Positions 56,183 to 64,000 of a stretch of 64,000 bases of DNA are shown piece by piece. The position numbers were made by a program, and so were the translations under genes. This stretch comes from Bacteroidales bacterium. Its GTDB lineage: Bacteria; Bacteroidota; Bacteroidia; Bacteroidales; UBA1715. Each line of letters begins with the position of its first letter. Position 1 is the stretch's first letter. The notes under the pieces are model-generated. The model searched no databases. It saw nothing but the letters and a program-made list of their open reading frames with translations, and had not been told where the DNA came from. The stretch spans positions 1 to 64,000 of the forward strand of contig JAKSUA010000001.1 of NCBI GenBank assembly GCA_024409235.1. Direction: 5' to 3'.

Positions 56183-57411
56183 TTCAACCAAGCACTGTTA
56201 GCGGCACAATAATACCACCAGCTTCAAAAAGCGTTATGCAACGTGCAATTGCAATAGCTGCACTGGCAAAAGGCACATCGCATTTGTATGGATATTCATC
56301 AAGCAACGACAGCGATGCTGCACTAAAAATAGCAGAGAACCTTGGAGCAACGGTAAGCGTTGACGGTGAGAACGTTACAATTGACGGAGGGCTGAAACCA
56401 AATAAATTAACTCTGAATTGCGGTGAAGCAGGATTAGGCATAAGAATGTTTACCCCTATCGCTTCGTTATGGCATGAGCCAATAACACTTCAAGGAGAAG
56501 GTTCTTTGAAAAAACGACCAGTCAATGTTTTGGAAGATCCTTTACGTCAACTTGGAGTTCAAATATCGACAAGCAATGGCTTTGTTCCTGTTCAAGTATG
56601 CGGCCCGATGATTGGTGGATACGCTAATGTTGATGGTTCCCTCAGTTCTCAAATTTTGACAGGACTTCTAATTGCCTCTCCATACGCACAGAAAGATGTG
56701 ATTCTTAACGTAAAAGACCTAAAAAGTAAACCTTACATAGACATCACTCTCGACATGATGCAAAAATTTGGTGTTTCCGTAGGCCGTCACGATTATGATT
56801 CATTTGTTATTCCTGCAGAACAGTCTTATAAAGCTCAGGATTTCACAATCGAAGGAGACTGGAGCGGAGCAGCATTTTTACTTGTTGCCGGTGCGCTAAA
56901 CGGAAGCATTACTGTTGAAAACATTTCCATGGATTCCTGCCAGGCAGACAAAGCAATCATGGACGTATTAAAAATGATTGGAGCCAATATTTCCATAAAT
57001 AAAAATTCCATTTCTGTTTCCAGAAAAGATTTAAATGCATTCTCTTTTGATGCAACAGAATGTCCGGATTTGTTTCCTCCATTAGTTTCATTGGCAGCAC
57101 ACTGCGATGGAAAATCCATAATAAAAGGAGTTTCACGTTTAGCACATAAAGAAAGTAACAGAGCACTAGTTCTTCAAACAGAGTTTGCAAAACTTGGAAC
57201 AAAAATCGACCTGAATGGTGATGAAATGATTGTATATGGCGGAACAGTAAATGGAGGCAAGATGCACGCAAACAACGATCACAGAATTGCCATGGCCGGA
57301 GCCGTAACGGCATTATTGTCACCAAATCCTATCGAAGTCGAAAATCCTGAATGTGTAGCAAAATCATACCCTAACTTTTGGGAAGATTTAGAAAAAATGC
57401 AGGGGAAATAA
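56167..57411 (+). CDS. aroA: 3-phosphoshikimate 1-carboxyvinyltransferase (EPSP synthase)
   Basis: This 414-aa cytoplasmic enzyme joins shikimate-3-phosphate with phosphoenolpyruvate. Conserved sites are IIPPASKSVMQRAIAIAAL (K21, S22, R26), GEAGLGIRMF, SLSSQILTGLL and NNDHRIAMAGAV near the C-terminus. The last has the key His and Arg. It is a little shorter than E. coli AroA, as is normal in Bacteroidota. It starts 16 bases inside aroEK. The convergent MFS gene ends 40 bases after its stop. Confidence 0.93.
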   Translation: MENKIIQPSTVSGTIIPPASKSVMQRAIAIAALAKGTSHLYGYSSSNDSDAALKIAENLGATVSVDGENVTIDGGLKPNKLTLNCGEAGLGIRMFTPIASLWHEPITLQGEGSLKKRPVNVLEDPLRQLGVQISTSNGFVPVQVCGPMIGGYANVDGSLSSQILTGLLIASPYAQKDVILNVKDLKSKPYIDITLDMMQKFGVSVGRHDYDSFVIPAEQSYKAQDFTIEGDWSGAAFLLVAGALNGSITVENISMDSCQADKAIMDVLKMIGANISINKNSISVSRKDLNAFSFDATECPDLFPPLVSLAAHCDGKSIIKGVSRLAHKESNRALVLQTEFAKLGTKIDLNGDEMIVYGGTVNGGKMHANNDHRIAMAGAVTALLSPNPIEVENPECVAKSYPNFWEDLEKMQGK

Positions 57412-57450
57412 TCTTTTCCTCTGCACTTTTCTCTATACAGAAATACTGTA

Positions 57451-59088
57451 TTATTCTATTTCTATATTCTGCTTTCTTAAAATACGTTTTGCTGCAACAG
57501 CAAAAAATGCAATATATGAAAAACCTATTATAGGAATAATGTAGGAATTATGTATTCCTATAATGTCAGCCAACTTTCCTTGTATTGGAGGTATGATGCC
57601 GCCGCCTAGAATCATCATTACAAGAAGTGATGATCCCTGAGATGTATATTTTCCTAATCCTAATGTAGATAAAGTGAAAATATTTGACCACATAATACTA
57701 CAGAATAAACCTCCAGAAAGAAACGCATATACTGCAACTATTCCAGTTGAACAAAGACCTATAGTCATAGCTGTAACAGCTAAAATTGCAAAAACAAACA
57801 AGGTTAACGCAGGTTTTTCCTTACAGAGAATAAACGCAACAACCTGAAGCAACACACAGAATACGAAATAATATAATATTGTCATATCGTGTCCAGCTAA
57901 AGTATTAACACCAATTACAAGAGCAAAGGCCAACAAAGGAGCAACTACCATTGCTATAATTTTCATTGTCTTTTTGAAATCAAAAACAAGCACTGCGCCG
58001 CACCAACGTCCAATCATAAGACCACCCCAATACATTGATATAAACGGAGCAATCTGAGATGTAGAAAATCCGCCGAATTCTTCTTCACTCAACAATTCAC
58101 CAAGATTACTACCAATACAAACCTCAACGCCAACATAAAAGAATAATGCAACTAATCCCAAAGCCAACTGAGAATACTGCAAAGCTCCCCATCCACTATT
58201 ATCTTTCTTTGCCTTTGTATGAGCAAACAACAACGAAATAATCACAGTTGCAAACGCTCCAAGCAAACAAACAAGACGATTCAATTCTATATCGCCAAAG
58301 TTCAGTATTATAAATCCATCAGTTTTATAACTATTAAAAACAGGAACCATAAATACCAGCAACAAAACACTGATAACAACAAACAACTTCAATGATTTAG
58401 TTGATTTTTCAACCTCTGATTCCTGAACACAAGCAGGTACCTTCTTAGAAAAATGGAAAATTGCAGCAGCAAGCAAGAACAAAATTCCCACAACCAAATA
58501 CAAGAACACCACATTGTCGAGATTCATATTATTAATCTGACTGTCAGTAATTTCCCCAACAGTTCCAAACAAAACTAAACCTAAAATTATTGGACCGATA
58601 GTAGTTCCAAAGGAATTAATACTTCCTCCTAAATTAATTCTGTCGCTACCCGTTTTAGGATCGCCCAAAGCAATAGCAAACGGATTTGCAGCCGTTTGTT
58701 GCAACGAATAACCTAATGCTACAGTAAACAAACCTATCAGAAGTCCAAGATACACATCAGTTTTTACACCAACAATCATGGCTACTGCCCCAACAGCAGA
58801 AAACAACAATCCATAAATTATACTCTTCTTATATCCCCACTTTCCTACAATATCAGACCTTCTTAAAGTGCTCACGATAAACAAAACAAGAGCACCTACA
58901 TAATAAGCTGTATAAAACGCAAAATCAATCAACTGAGACTGAAACTGGTCTAATGAAAAATGATGTTTACAGAAAGGAATAAAAACGCCGTTGCTTGCAG
59001 CTATAAATCCCCAAAAGAAAAATACAATAATCAGTGTATATAACGCCGAATAGTTTGTTTTAATAGTTGAATCTGACATAATTACCAT
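57451..59088 (-). CDS. MFS sugar transporter (FucP-like)
   Basis: This 545-aa protein has about twelve hydrophobic helices and an opening IVFFFWGFIAASNGVFIPFCK that fits the FucP/glucose-galactose branch of the major facilitator superfamily. LGYSLQQTAANPFAIALGDP and LGGSINSFGTTIGPIILG follow. The QQTAANP segment is the familiar FucP-type substrate region. It would import a hexose or deoxyhexose with protons. It is over 100 residues longer than FucP, mostly through larger loops between helices. Two ATG codons lie close together (59088, 59079); both are possible. It stands alone and its promoter box is at 59100-59107. Confidence 0.82.
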   Translation of the reverse strand: MVIMSDSTIKTNYSALYTLIIVFFFWGFIAASNGVFIPFCKHHFSLDQFQSQLIDFAFYTAYYVGALVLFIVSTLRRSDIVGKWGYKKSIIYGLLFSAVGAVAMIVGVKTDVYLGLLIGLFTVALGYSLQQTAANPFAIALGDPKTGSDRINLGGSINSFGTTIGPIILGLVLFGTVGEITDSQINNMNLDNVVFLYLVVGILFLLAAAIFHFSKKVPACVQESEVEKSTKSLKLFVVISVLLLVFMVPVFNSYKTDGFIILNFGDIELNRLVCLLGAFATVIISLLFAHTKAKKDNSGWGALQYSQLALGLVALFFYVGVEVCIGSNLGELLSEEEFGGFSTSQIAPFISMYWGGLMIGRWCGAVLVFDFKKTMKIIAMVVAPLLAFALVIGVNTLAGHDMTILYYFVFCVLLQVVAFILCKEKPALTLFVFAILAVTAMTIGLCSTGIVAVYAFLSGGLFCSIMWSNIFTLSTLGLGKYTSQGSSLLVMMILGGGIIPPIQGKLADIIGIHNSYIIPIIGFSYIAFFAVAAKRILRKQNIEIE

Positions 59089-59099
59089 TTTTTATGCAA

Positions 59100-59107
59100 C
59101 AAAAATA
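59100..59107 (-). promoter_or_regulatory. -7 box of the MFS transporter gene
   Basis: TATTTTTG (rc of 59100-59107) matches TAnnTTTG 11 bases before the ATG at 59088. It shares the 91-base divergent gap with the box at 59154. Confidence 0.4.
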
Positions 59108-59153
59108 ACAAAAGTTATTGGTTAGTTAGATTTATTAGTTTGTATAATATTTC

Positions 59154-59161
59154 TATTTTTG
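59154..59161 (+). promoter_or_regulatory. -7 box of the unknown secreted-protein gene
   Basis: TATTTTTG at 59154-59161 matches TAnnTTTG 18 bases before the ATG at 59180. No clear -33 element. Confidence 0.4.
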
Positions 59162-59179
59162 TAAAAAATAAAAAAGGTT

Positions 59180-60070
59180 ATGAAAAAGTTTCTGTTTTTA
59201 ACTGCTACTCTATTTTTTAGTTTAAACATCTTTGCACAACGTCCAACGGCAACATTAGACCAAGTAAACGACATGGTACAAAATGCAACATTGTATGTTG
59301 TTATGGAAGAAAGTCCTCTCAGTGATTACAATGCAGAAATCCGTAAAGCCGTTGAAAAAAACTGGAGCCTTACGTCAGTAAAATTCATTCATTTAAGCGA
59401 TTTGGACAGTACAAAACTTCAGAACCCTAAAAACGCATTTCTTACACAAGTTACAATGCAGTTCGGTGAAGACAAGGATTCGGTTAAATACACATTTTTA
59501 AGCCTTTTGATCGGCGGTGAATACGAAACAATCAACGACTTACCTGAGGTATGTACATTCCCTCTTTGTTACGACGGCTCAGACGAAGAAGAAATGACAT
59601 ATAAATTACCAGCAATAATAGCATTCTTTAATAAACATGTACAAAACATACAAAACAATCCGAAACTTCTGAAGGATAAAAAATTCGCAACTTACACAAA
59701 GTTAAAGAAGAACATATATGACAAAACTTTGTATATGATAAAATCTGAACAGACCGCAGATTTAGACGAAGCAGCAGAAATCACTGCAATAAATCCAAAC
59801 GTAAAGACTTCCATTTGCGAAGATAAGTCTACAATAGAAAAAACAATTCGTCGCAGCAAAAATTCAGAAGCTTTAATCCTTCACATGGTATGGCCAAACG
59901 ACATGGAAATGATTCAGGAAGGAGAAATGATTCCTGGACGTTGTTATAAAATAATTCTAGACACCGAAGGTAACTTATATTACTTTGCATTCCACAAGAT
60001 GAACGGAAATGCTTCTGCCTTTGGTATGACAGCAAAAGACTGGAAAACATTAATTGGATACACTAAATAA
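59180..60070 (+). CDS. Secreted protein of unknown function
   Basis: This 296-aa protein begins MKKFLFLTATLFFSLNIFAQ, a clear signal peptide cut at FAQ. The mature part starts with an alpha/beta pattern: ATLYVVMEESPLSDYNAEIRKAVEKNW, then FIHLSDLDSTKLQNP. It resembles the repeat-like segments later on (NVKTSICEDKSTIEKTIRRSKNSEALILHMVWP). I do not recognise the family, though such proteins seem common in Bacteroidales. It would lie in the periplasm or outside the cell. No sorting tail is seen. cysS follows 48 bases downstream. Confidence 0.6.
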   Translation: MKKFLFLTATLFFSLNIFAQRPTATLDQVNDMVQNATLYVVMEESPLSDYNAEIRKAVEKNWSLTSVKFIHLSDLDSTKLQNPKNAFLTQVTMQFGEDKDSVKYTFLSLLIGGEYETINDLPEVCTFPLCYDGSDEEEMTYKLPAIIAFFNKHVQNIQNNPKLLKDKKFATYTKLKKNIYDKTLYMIKSEQTADLDEAAEITAINPNVKTSICEDKSTIEKTIRRSKNSEALILHMVWPNDMEMIQEGEMIPGRCYKIILDTEGNLYYFAFHKMNGNASAFGMTAKDWKTLIGYTK

Positions 60071-60118
60071 TGAATTAAATCATAATTTACTTTATTTAAT
60101 TCTTAAAGATATTAAACC

Positions 60119-61582
60119 ATGCAAAACTTACTAATTTACAATACCTTATCTCGTCAAAAAGAGCTTTTCAAACCTTTACATGCTCCTCACGTAGGTATGT
60201 ATGTTTGTGGTCCAACTGTTTATGGCGACGGCCATCTTGGACATGCTCGTCCAGCAATCACTTTTGATATATTGTTCCGCTACCTTACACATCTTGGTTA
60301 CAAAGTGCGTTATGTCCGCAATATTACTGATGTCGGACACTTGGAACACGATGCAGACGAAGGAGAAGATAAGATTGCTAAAAAAGCTCGATTAGAGCAA
60401 AAAGAACCTATGGAGGTTGCTCAGTATTACACAAATCGTTTTCGCAATGCTATGGCAGCTCTAAATGTTCTTCCTCCAAGTATTGAGCCTCAAGCTTCTG
60501 GACATATTATTGAACAAATAAACTTCGTTCAAAAGATATTGGATGCTGGATATGCATACGAAAGTCAAGGTTCTATTTATTTTGACGTACGTAAATTCAA
60601 TGCTGACTTTCATTATGGAAAACTTTCTGGCCGTAACATTGATGAGCTTCTAGCAACAACACGAGAACTTGATGGTCAGGAAGAAAAACATTGTTCTTTA
60701 GATTTTGCTTTGTGGAAAAAAGCACAGCCAGAACACATCATGCGCTGGCCTTCACCTTGGAGTGACGGTTTTCCAGGTTGGCACATGGAATGTTCGGCAA
60801 TGGGTACAAAATACTTGGGAGAAACATTCGATATTCATGGCGGCGGAATGGATCTTATCTTTCCTCATCATGAATGCGAAATAGCTCAATCTACAGCGGC
60901 ATTAGGACACGAAACGGTAAAATATTGGATTCATAACAATATGATTACTATAAACGGTCAGAAAATGGGTAAAAGCTACAACAACTTCATTACTCTTGAC
61001 CAATTTTTTACCGGTACTCATGAAAAACTGGAACGAGCATATTCTCCAATGACAATCCGTTTCTTTATTTTGCAAGCTCATTATCGTAGCACAGTTGACT
61101 TTAGCAATGATGCTTTACAGGCAGCAGAAAAAGGTCTTGCACGTTTGATTGATGCTTACAACCGTTTACAAAGAATTACTCCAAGCGCTACCTCAACTGT
61201 TGATGTAAAAGGTCTTCGTGAACGATGTGAAGAGGCAATGTGCGATGATTTGAATACTCCTATCGTAATTTCCCATCTTTTTGATGCAACCAAAAACATC
61301 AATCTTGTTACGGACGGAAAAGCAACGATTTCCAAAGAAGATTTGGAAGAACTTAAACAAACTTTTGAAGTGTTTGTAAAAGAAATCCTTGGTCTTCGTG
61401 TTGAAGAAAGCAACAATCAACAAGATAAGGCTTACAAAGGTGCTATTGATTTGTTGTTGGAGATTCGTAAACAAGCCAAAACAAACAAAGACTGGGCGAC
61501 AAGCGACAAAATTCGTGACGAATTAGCAAATCTTGGTTTCTCGGTAAAAGACACGAAGGACGGATTTGAATGGAGTCTGTAA
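60119..61582 (+). CDS. cysS: Cysteinyl-tRNA synthetase
   Basis: This 487-aa class I synthetase charges tRNA-Cys. The HIGH region is [17 protein letters not shown], including the first zinc cysteine. Other zinc ligands are in [12 protein letters not shown] and [10 protein letters not shown]. The KMSKS loop appears as KMGKSYNN. A helical anticodon domain and C-terminal segment ([30 protein letters not shown]) follow. Length is normal. A terminator follows the stop. Confidence 0.93.
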   Translation: MQNLLIYNTLSRQKELFKPLHAPHVGMYVCGPTVYGDGHLGHARPAITFDILFRYLTHLGYKVRYVRNITDVGHLEHDADEGEDKIAKKARLEQKEPMEVAQYYTNRFRNAMAALNVLPPSIEPQASGHIIEQINFVQKILDAGYAYESQGSIYFDVRKFNADFHYGKLSGRNIDELLATTRELDGQEEKHCSLDFALWKKAQPEHIMRWPSPWSDGFPGWHMECSAMGTKYLGETFDIHGGGMDLIFPHHECEIAQSTAALGHETVKYWIHNNMITINGQKMGKSYNNFITLDQFFTGTHEKLERAYSPMTIRFFILQAHYRSTVDFSNDALQAAEKGLARLIDAYNRLQRITPSATSTVDVKGLRERCEEAMCDDLNTPIVISHLFDATKNINLVTDGKATISKEDLEELKQTFEVFVKEILGLRVEESNNQQDKAYKGAIDLLLEIRKQAKTNKDWATSDKIRDELANLGFSVKDTKDGFEWSL

Positions 61583-61596
61583 ATTAACACTCAACA

Positions 61597-61629
61597 TAAA
61601 AAAAGACGGCTACAAACCGTCTTTTTTTG
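61597..61629 (+). terminator. Terminator after cysS
   Basis: GACGG (61605-61609) and CCGTC (61617-61621) with flanking A and T runs form a short stem and a T tract. Confidence 0.8.
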
Positions 61630-61672
61630 TTATATACCTATTCTGTTTTATTAAAAATCATAATAAATAGTG

Positions 61673-61704
61673 ATTGCTGATTTTTAGCAATATTTCTATG
61701 TTTG
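61673..61704 (+). promoter_or_regulatory. feoAB promoter with an inverted repeat (candidate operator)
   Basis: ATTG (61673-61676), 20 bases, TATGTTTG (61697-61704): a good Bacteroidota promoter. An inverted repeat ATTGCT (61673-61678) / AGCAAT (61686-61691) covers the -33 element and part of the spacer, as expected for a repressor such as an iron regulator, but no Fur box wording is clear. Confidence 0.5.
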
Positions 61705-61722
61705 CATCGTAAAATTTTTGCA

Positions 61723-64000
61723 ATGAAACTGTCTGAATTAAAAAACAACGAAACTGCCGTAATTGTGCGTGTTTCCGGTCATGGAGGCTTCAGAAAAAGA
61801 ATAATGGAGATGGGGTTTGTCCGTGGACAAAAAGTAACATCCTTGATTAATGCGCCTATGAATGACCCTATAAAATATGCAATTATGGGATATGACGTTT
61901 CATTGCGTCGCAGTGAAGCTGAATTAATCACAGTACTTTCCGAAAGTGAAGCTGACGCAATGCTTTCTGCAGAAGACGCACAGGCGCCTAATTACTTTGC
62001 TTGTGGCGACTGCAGTGCATGCCATTCAAGCTGTTTCACAAACCTTCACAAAACAACACAAAGAAACATTATAAACATTGCTTTTGTTGGAAATCCAAAC
62101 AGCGGTAAAACATCTTTATTTAATGCTCTTTCAGGTGGAAATGAACACGTCGGAAACTACAGCGGTGTTACAGTTGACGTAAAAACGGGTCATTTTAATT
62201 ACCGAGGATATCACTTCAATGTGACCGATCTTCCCGGAACATATTCACTTTCGGCATATTCACCAGAGGAAATATATGTCCGCCGTCATTTACAGAGTTC
62301 CATGCCGGATGTTATTGTAAATGCCGTAGTTGCTTCAAATTTAGAAAGAAACCTCTATCTTACAACAGAACTCATTGATTTAAGTCAACGGGTTGTTGTT
62401 GCCTTAAACATGTACGATGAACTTTCTGCAAGCGGTGCCGTTCTTGACTATGAGAAGTTAGGTTCCATGATGGGAATCCCAATGGTTCCAACTGTTGCAA
62501 AAAACGGCCAGGGATTAGATAAATTACTTGATACAATCATAGAACTTTTCGAAGGTAAAAATCCAGATGCCCGCCATGTTCATATCAACTATGGCAGTGT
62601 GATGGAACCCGAAATTTCTGCTTTAGCAGAACAAATGCATAAAGCGACAGATTTACCACAACAATTTCCTGCCCGATATTGGACTCTCAAAATGATTGAA
62701 AATGACAAAGAAGCTATAGAAATTTTACATTCATGCAAAGAGTTTCAATCATGGAGTGAAATTGCTGAAAAATCAGCAGAAAACATTCAGATTCAATTAG
62801 ATAAAGACGTTGAAACTGCCATCAGCGATGCAAAATATGGTTTTATCTCCGGTGCATTACACGAAACATTCACTGAAGGCAAAAGAGACATTAATCGAAA
62901 AACAAGAAAGATTGACAAATTAGTAGCAAACAAATGGTTAGGCTTTCCTATTTTCATTTTCATTATGTGGCTCATGTTTTTTGTAACATTTTCTCTTGGT
63001 TCATATCCACAAGATTGGATTGATTCCGGATTTGCCGCACTATCTGATTGGTTGAATTCAATCATGCCAAACAACGCACTTCGTTCGTTATTAGTTGACG
63101 GAATTATTGCTGGCTGTGGAACAGTTTGTTCTTTTGTGCCAAACATATTACTCTTATATCTTTTCATTTCTTTAATGGAGGATTCCGGATATATGTCGCG
63201 TGCAGCATTTATCATGGATAATTTAATGCACAAAATGGGACTTCATGGAAAATCATTCATCCCAATGCTAATGGGATTTGGTTGTAATGCGCCGGCAGTG
63301 ATGGCAACAAGGACCATTGAAAGCAGAAGCAGCAGACTAATTACAATGCTAGTCATTCCATTTATGTCATGTAGCGCACGGCTTCCTATTTACGTACTTT
63401 TTGCAGGCACATTTTTTCCAAATCATGCAGCTACAGTAATGATTTTCTTATATATTCTTGGAGTTTTAGTTGCCGCATTAAGTGCAAAATTATTACGTGC
63501 TGTAAAATTCGGAGAAGATGAAACTCCTTTTGTTATGGAGTTGCCTCCTTATCGTATGCCGACAACAATTGCGGTAATAAAACACATGTGGGAAAAATGC
63601 GTTCAATATTTGAAAAAAATCGGAACTGTAATTCTAGGAGCGTCGTTTATCATATGGCTTTTAAGTTATTTTCCAAGACCATTAGTTGAAACAAAAAATG
63701 AAAATGACGAAACAATTACTTATACAGCTGCCGCAGATGTAATTGATGCAGAAAACTCATATTTAGGGCAAATAGGAAGATCTATTGAGCCAATAATGAG
63801 ACCTTTAGGCTTTGATTGGAGAGCAAGCATTGCCATTATTGCGAGCATTCCTGCAAAAGAAATTGCAGTCAGCACTTTGGGAGTTCTATATGATGTAAAG
63901 GATATTGATGAAGATTTTGAGTCCGAAGCCTTAGGAGATTCAATATTAAAAGACGGGACCTTCACGCAATCTTCAGCTTTAGCAATGATGATTTTCATGC
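61723..64000 (+). CDS. feoB: FeoA-FeoB fusion, ferrous iron transporter (partial, runs off the end)
   Basis: The ATG at 61723 opens a frame that is still open at 64000, so 759 full codons are seen. The first 75 residues are a FeoA-like SH3 domain (HGGFRKRIMEMGFVRGQKV). A cysteine cluster CGDCSACHSSC links it to the FeoB G domain. That has the GTP motifs GNPNSGKTSLFNALSGG, the switch HVGNYSGVTVD, DLPGTYSL and NMYDE. The membrane part begins near residue 410, with GCGTVCSFVPNILLLYLFISLMEDSGYM and the GFGCNAPAVMATRTIE gate region. It imports Fe(II) across the inner membrane with GTP hydrolysis. FeoA fused to FeoB is known in Bacteroidota. Confidence 0.93.
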   Translation, partial: MKLSELKNNETAVIVRVSGHGGFRKRIMEMGFVRGQKVTSLINAPMNDPIKYAIMGYDVSLRRSEAELITVLSESEADAMLSAEDAQAPNYFACGDCSACHSSCFTNLHKTTQRNIINIAFVGNPNSGKTSLFNALSGGNEHVGNYSGVTVDVKTGHFNYRGYHFNVTDLPGTYSLSAYSPEEIYVRRHLQSSMPDVIVNAVVASNLERNLYLTTELIDLSQRVVVALNMYDELSASGAVLDYEKLGSMMGIPMVPTVAKNGQGLDKLLDTIIELFEGKNPDARHVHINYGSVMEPEISALAEQMHKATDLPQQFPARYWTLKMIENDKEAIEILHSCKEFQSWSEIAEKSAENIQIQLDKDVETAISDAKYGFISGALHETFTEGKRDINRKTRKIDKLVANKWLGFPIFIFIMWLMFFVTFSLGSYPQDWIDSGFAALSDWLNSIMPNNALRSLLVDGIIAGCGTVCSFVPNILLLYLFISLMEDSGYMSRAAFIMDNLMHKMGLHGKSFIPMLMGFGCNAPAVMATRTIESRSSRLITMLVIPFMSCSARLPIYVLFAGTFFPNHAATVMIFLYILGVLVAALSAKLLRAVKFGEDETPFVMELPPYRMPTTIAVIKHMWEKCVQYLKKIGTVILGASFIIWLLSYFPRPLVETKNENDETITYTAAADVIDAENSYLGQIGRSIEPIMRPLGFDWRASIAIIASIPAKEIAVSTLGVLYDVKDIDEDFESEALGDSILKDGTFTQSSALAMMIFM

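Noticed and set aside
57435..57451. Small dyad ATACAG/CTGTAT between aroA and the MFS gene
   Set aside because: A 6-bp AT-rich stem without a T run; too weak to call a terminator.

Overview
The window is AT-rich chromosomal DNA from a Bacteroidota bacterium, most likely an uncultured or gut/rumen-type Bacteroidales. The evidence is type IX secretion system (T9SS) genes, proteins with gliding-motility-type (CHU_C) and type A sorting C-termini, and promoters of the Bacteroidota form (TTTG, about 20 nt, TAnnTTTG) in front of many genes. Few genes have a clear Shine-Dalgarno sequence. Genes of the family DUF2723, trkA/trkH, VUT, AgcS and FeoAB fit the same phylum. The genus cannot be fixed from this sequence alone.

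Layout: 1-3.1 kb holds the end of gapA with its terminator, then a sugar-phosphate transferase overlapping a Wzi/RemB-like outer-membrane protein (surface polysaccharide). 3.1-6.9 kb (minus strand) holds thrC-ruvC and a Na/Pi cotransporter with a PhoU-like tail. 7.1-21.0 kb is a T9SS locus. On the plus strand a 1485-aa CHU_C-type surface protein is coupled to a PorP/SprF protein. Converging on it from the minus strand is an operon of a second PorP/SprF, a PorE-like TPR/PD40/OmpA protein and a 1619-aa PorU2-like C25 sortase. 21.0-24.7 kb holds metG, an LD-carboxypeptidase and a small secreted DUF4412-like protein. 24.9-35.0 kb is one gene for a 3369-aa secreted protein with an N-terminal glycoside hydrolase family 8 domain, many Ig-like/Big2 domains and a type A T9SS sorting tail.

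35.4-42.4 kb (minus) holds SDR and VUT-family genes behind a structured leader, an AgcS symporter, the class III ribonucleotide reductase nrdDG behind a cobalamin riboswitch, and a ROK glucokinase. 42.5-48.8 kb (plus) holds thiL, a DUF2723 glycosyltransferase, asnS and an SRPBCC-like gene. 48.8-49.1 kb is a non-coding, relatively GC-rich hairpin element that looks like an interspersed repeat. 49.1-51.7 kb (minus) holds a small orphan gene, an epimerase-like gene, a MATE exporter and a tRNA-Leu/tRNA-Cys operon. 51.9-57.4 kb (plus) is trkA - small membrane protein - trkH - an aroE-aroK fusion - aroA. 57.4-64 kb holds a FucP-type MFS transporter, an unknown secreted protein, cysS and an unfinished feoA-feoB fusion gene running off the window.

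The functional themes are surface display (polysaccharide transferase, T9SS apparatus, two T9SS cargo proteins) and housekeeping metabolism. The most notable points are the dedicated-looking PorP/PorE/PorU2 operon next to a CHU_C cargo gene, the giant GH8 protein with a palindrome on its promoter, B12 control of the B12-independent ribonucleotide reductase, an unidentified structured leader before the VUT transporter, and the AroE-AroK fusion.
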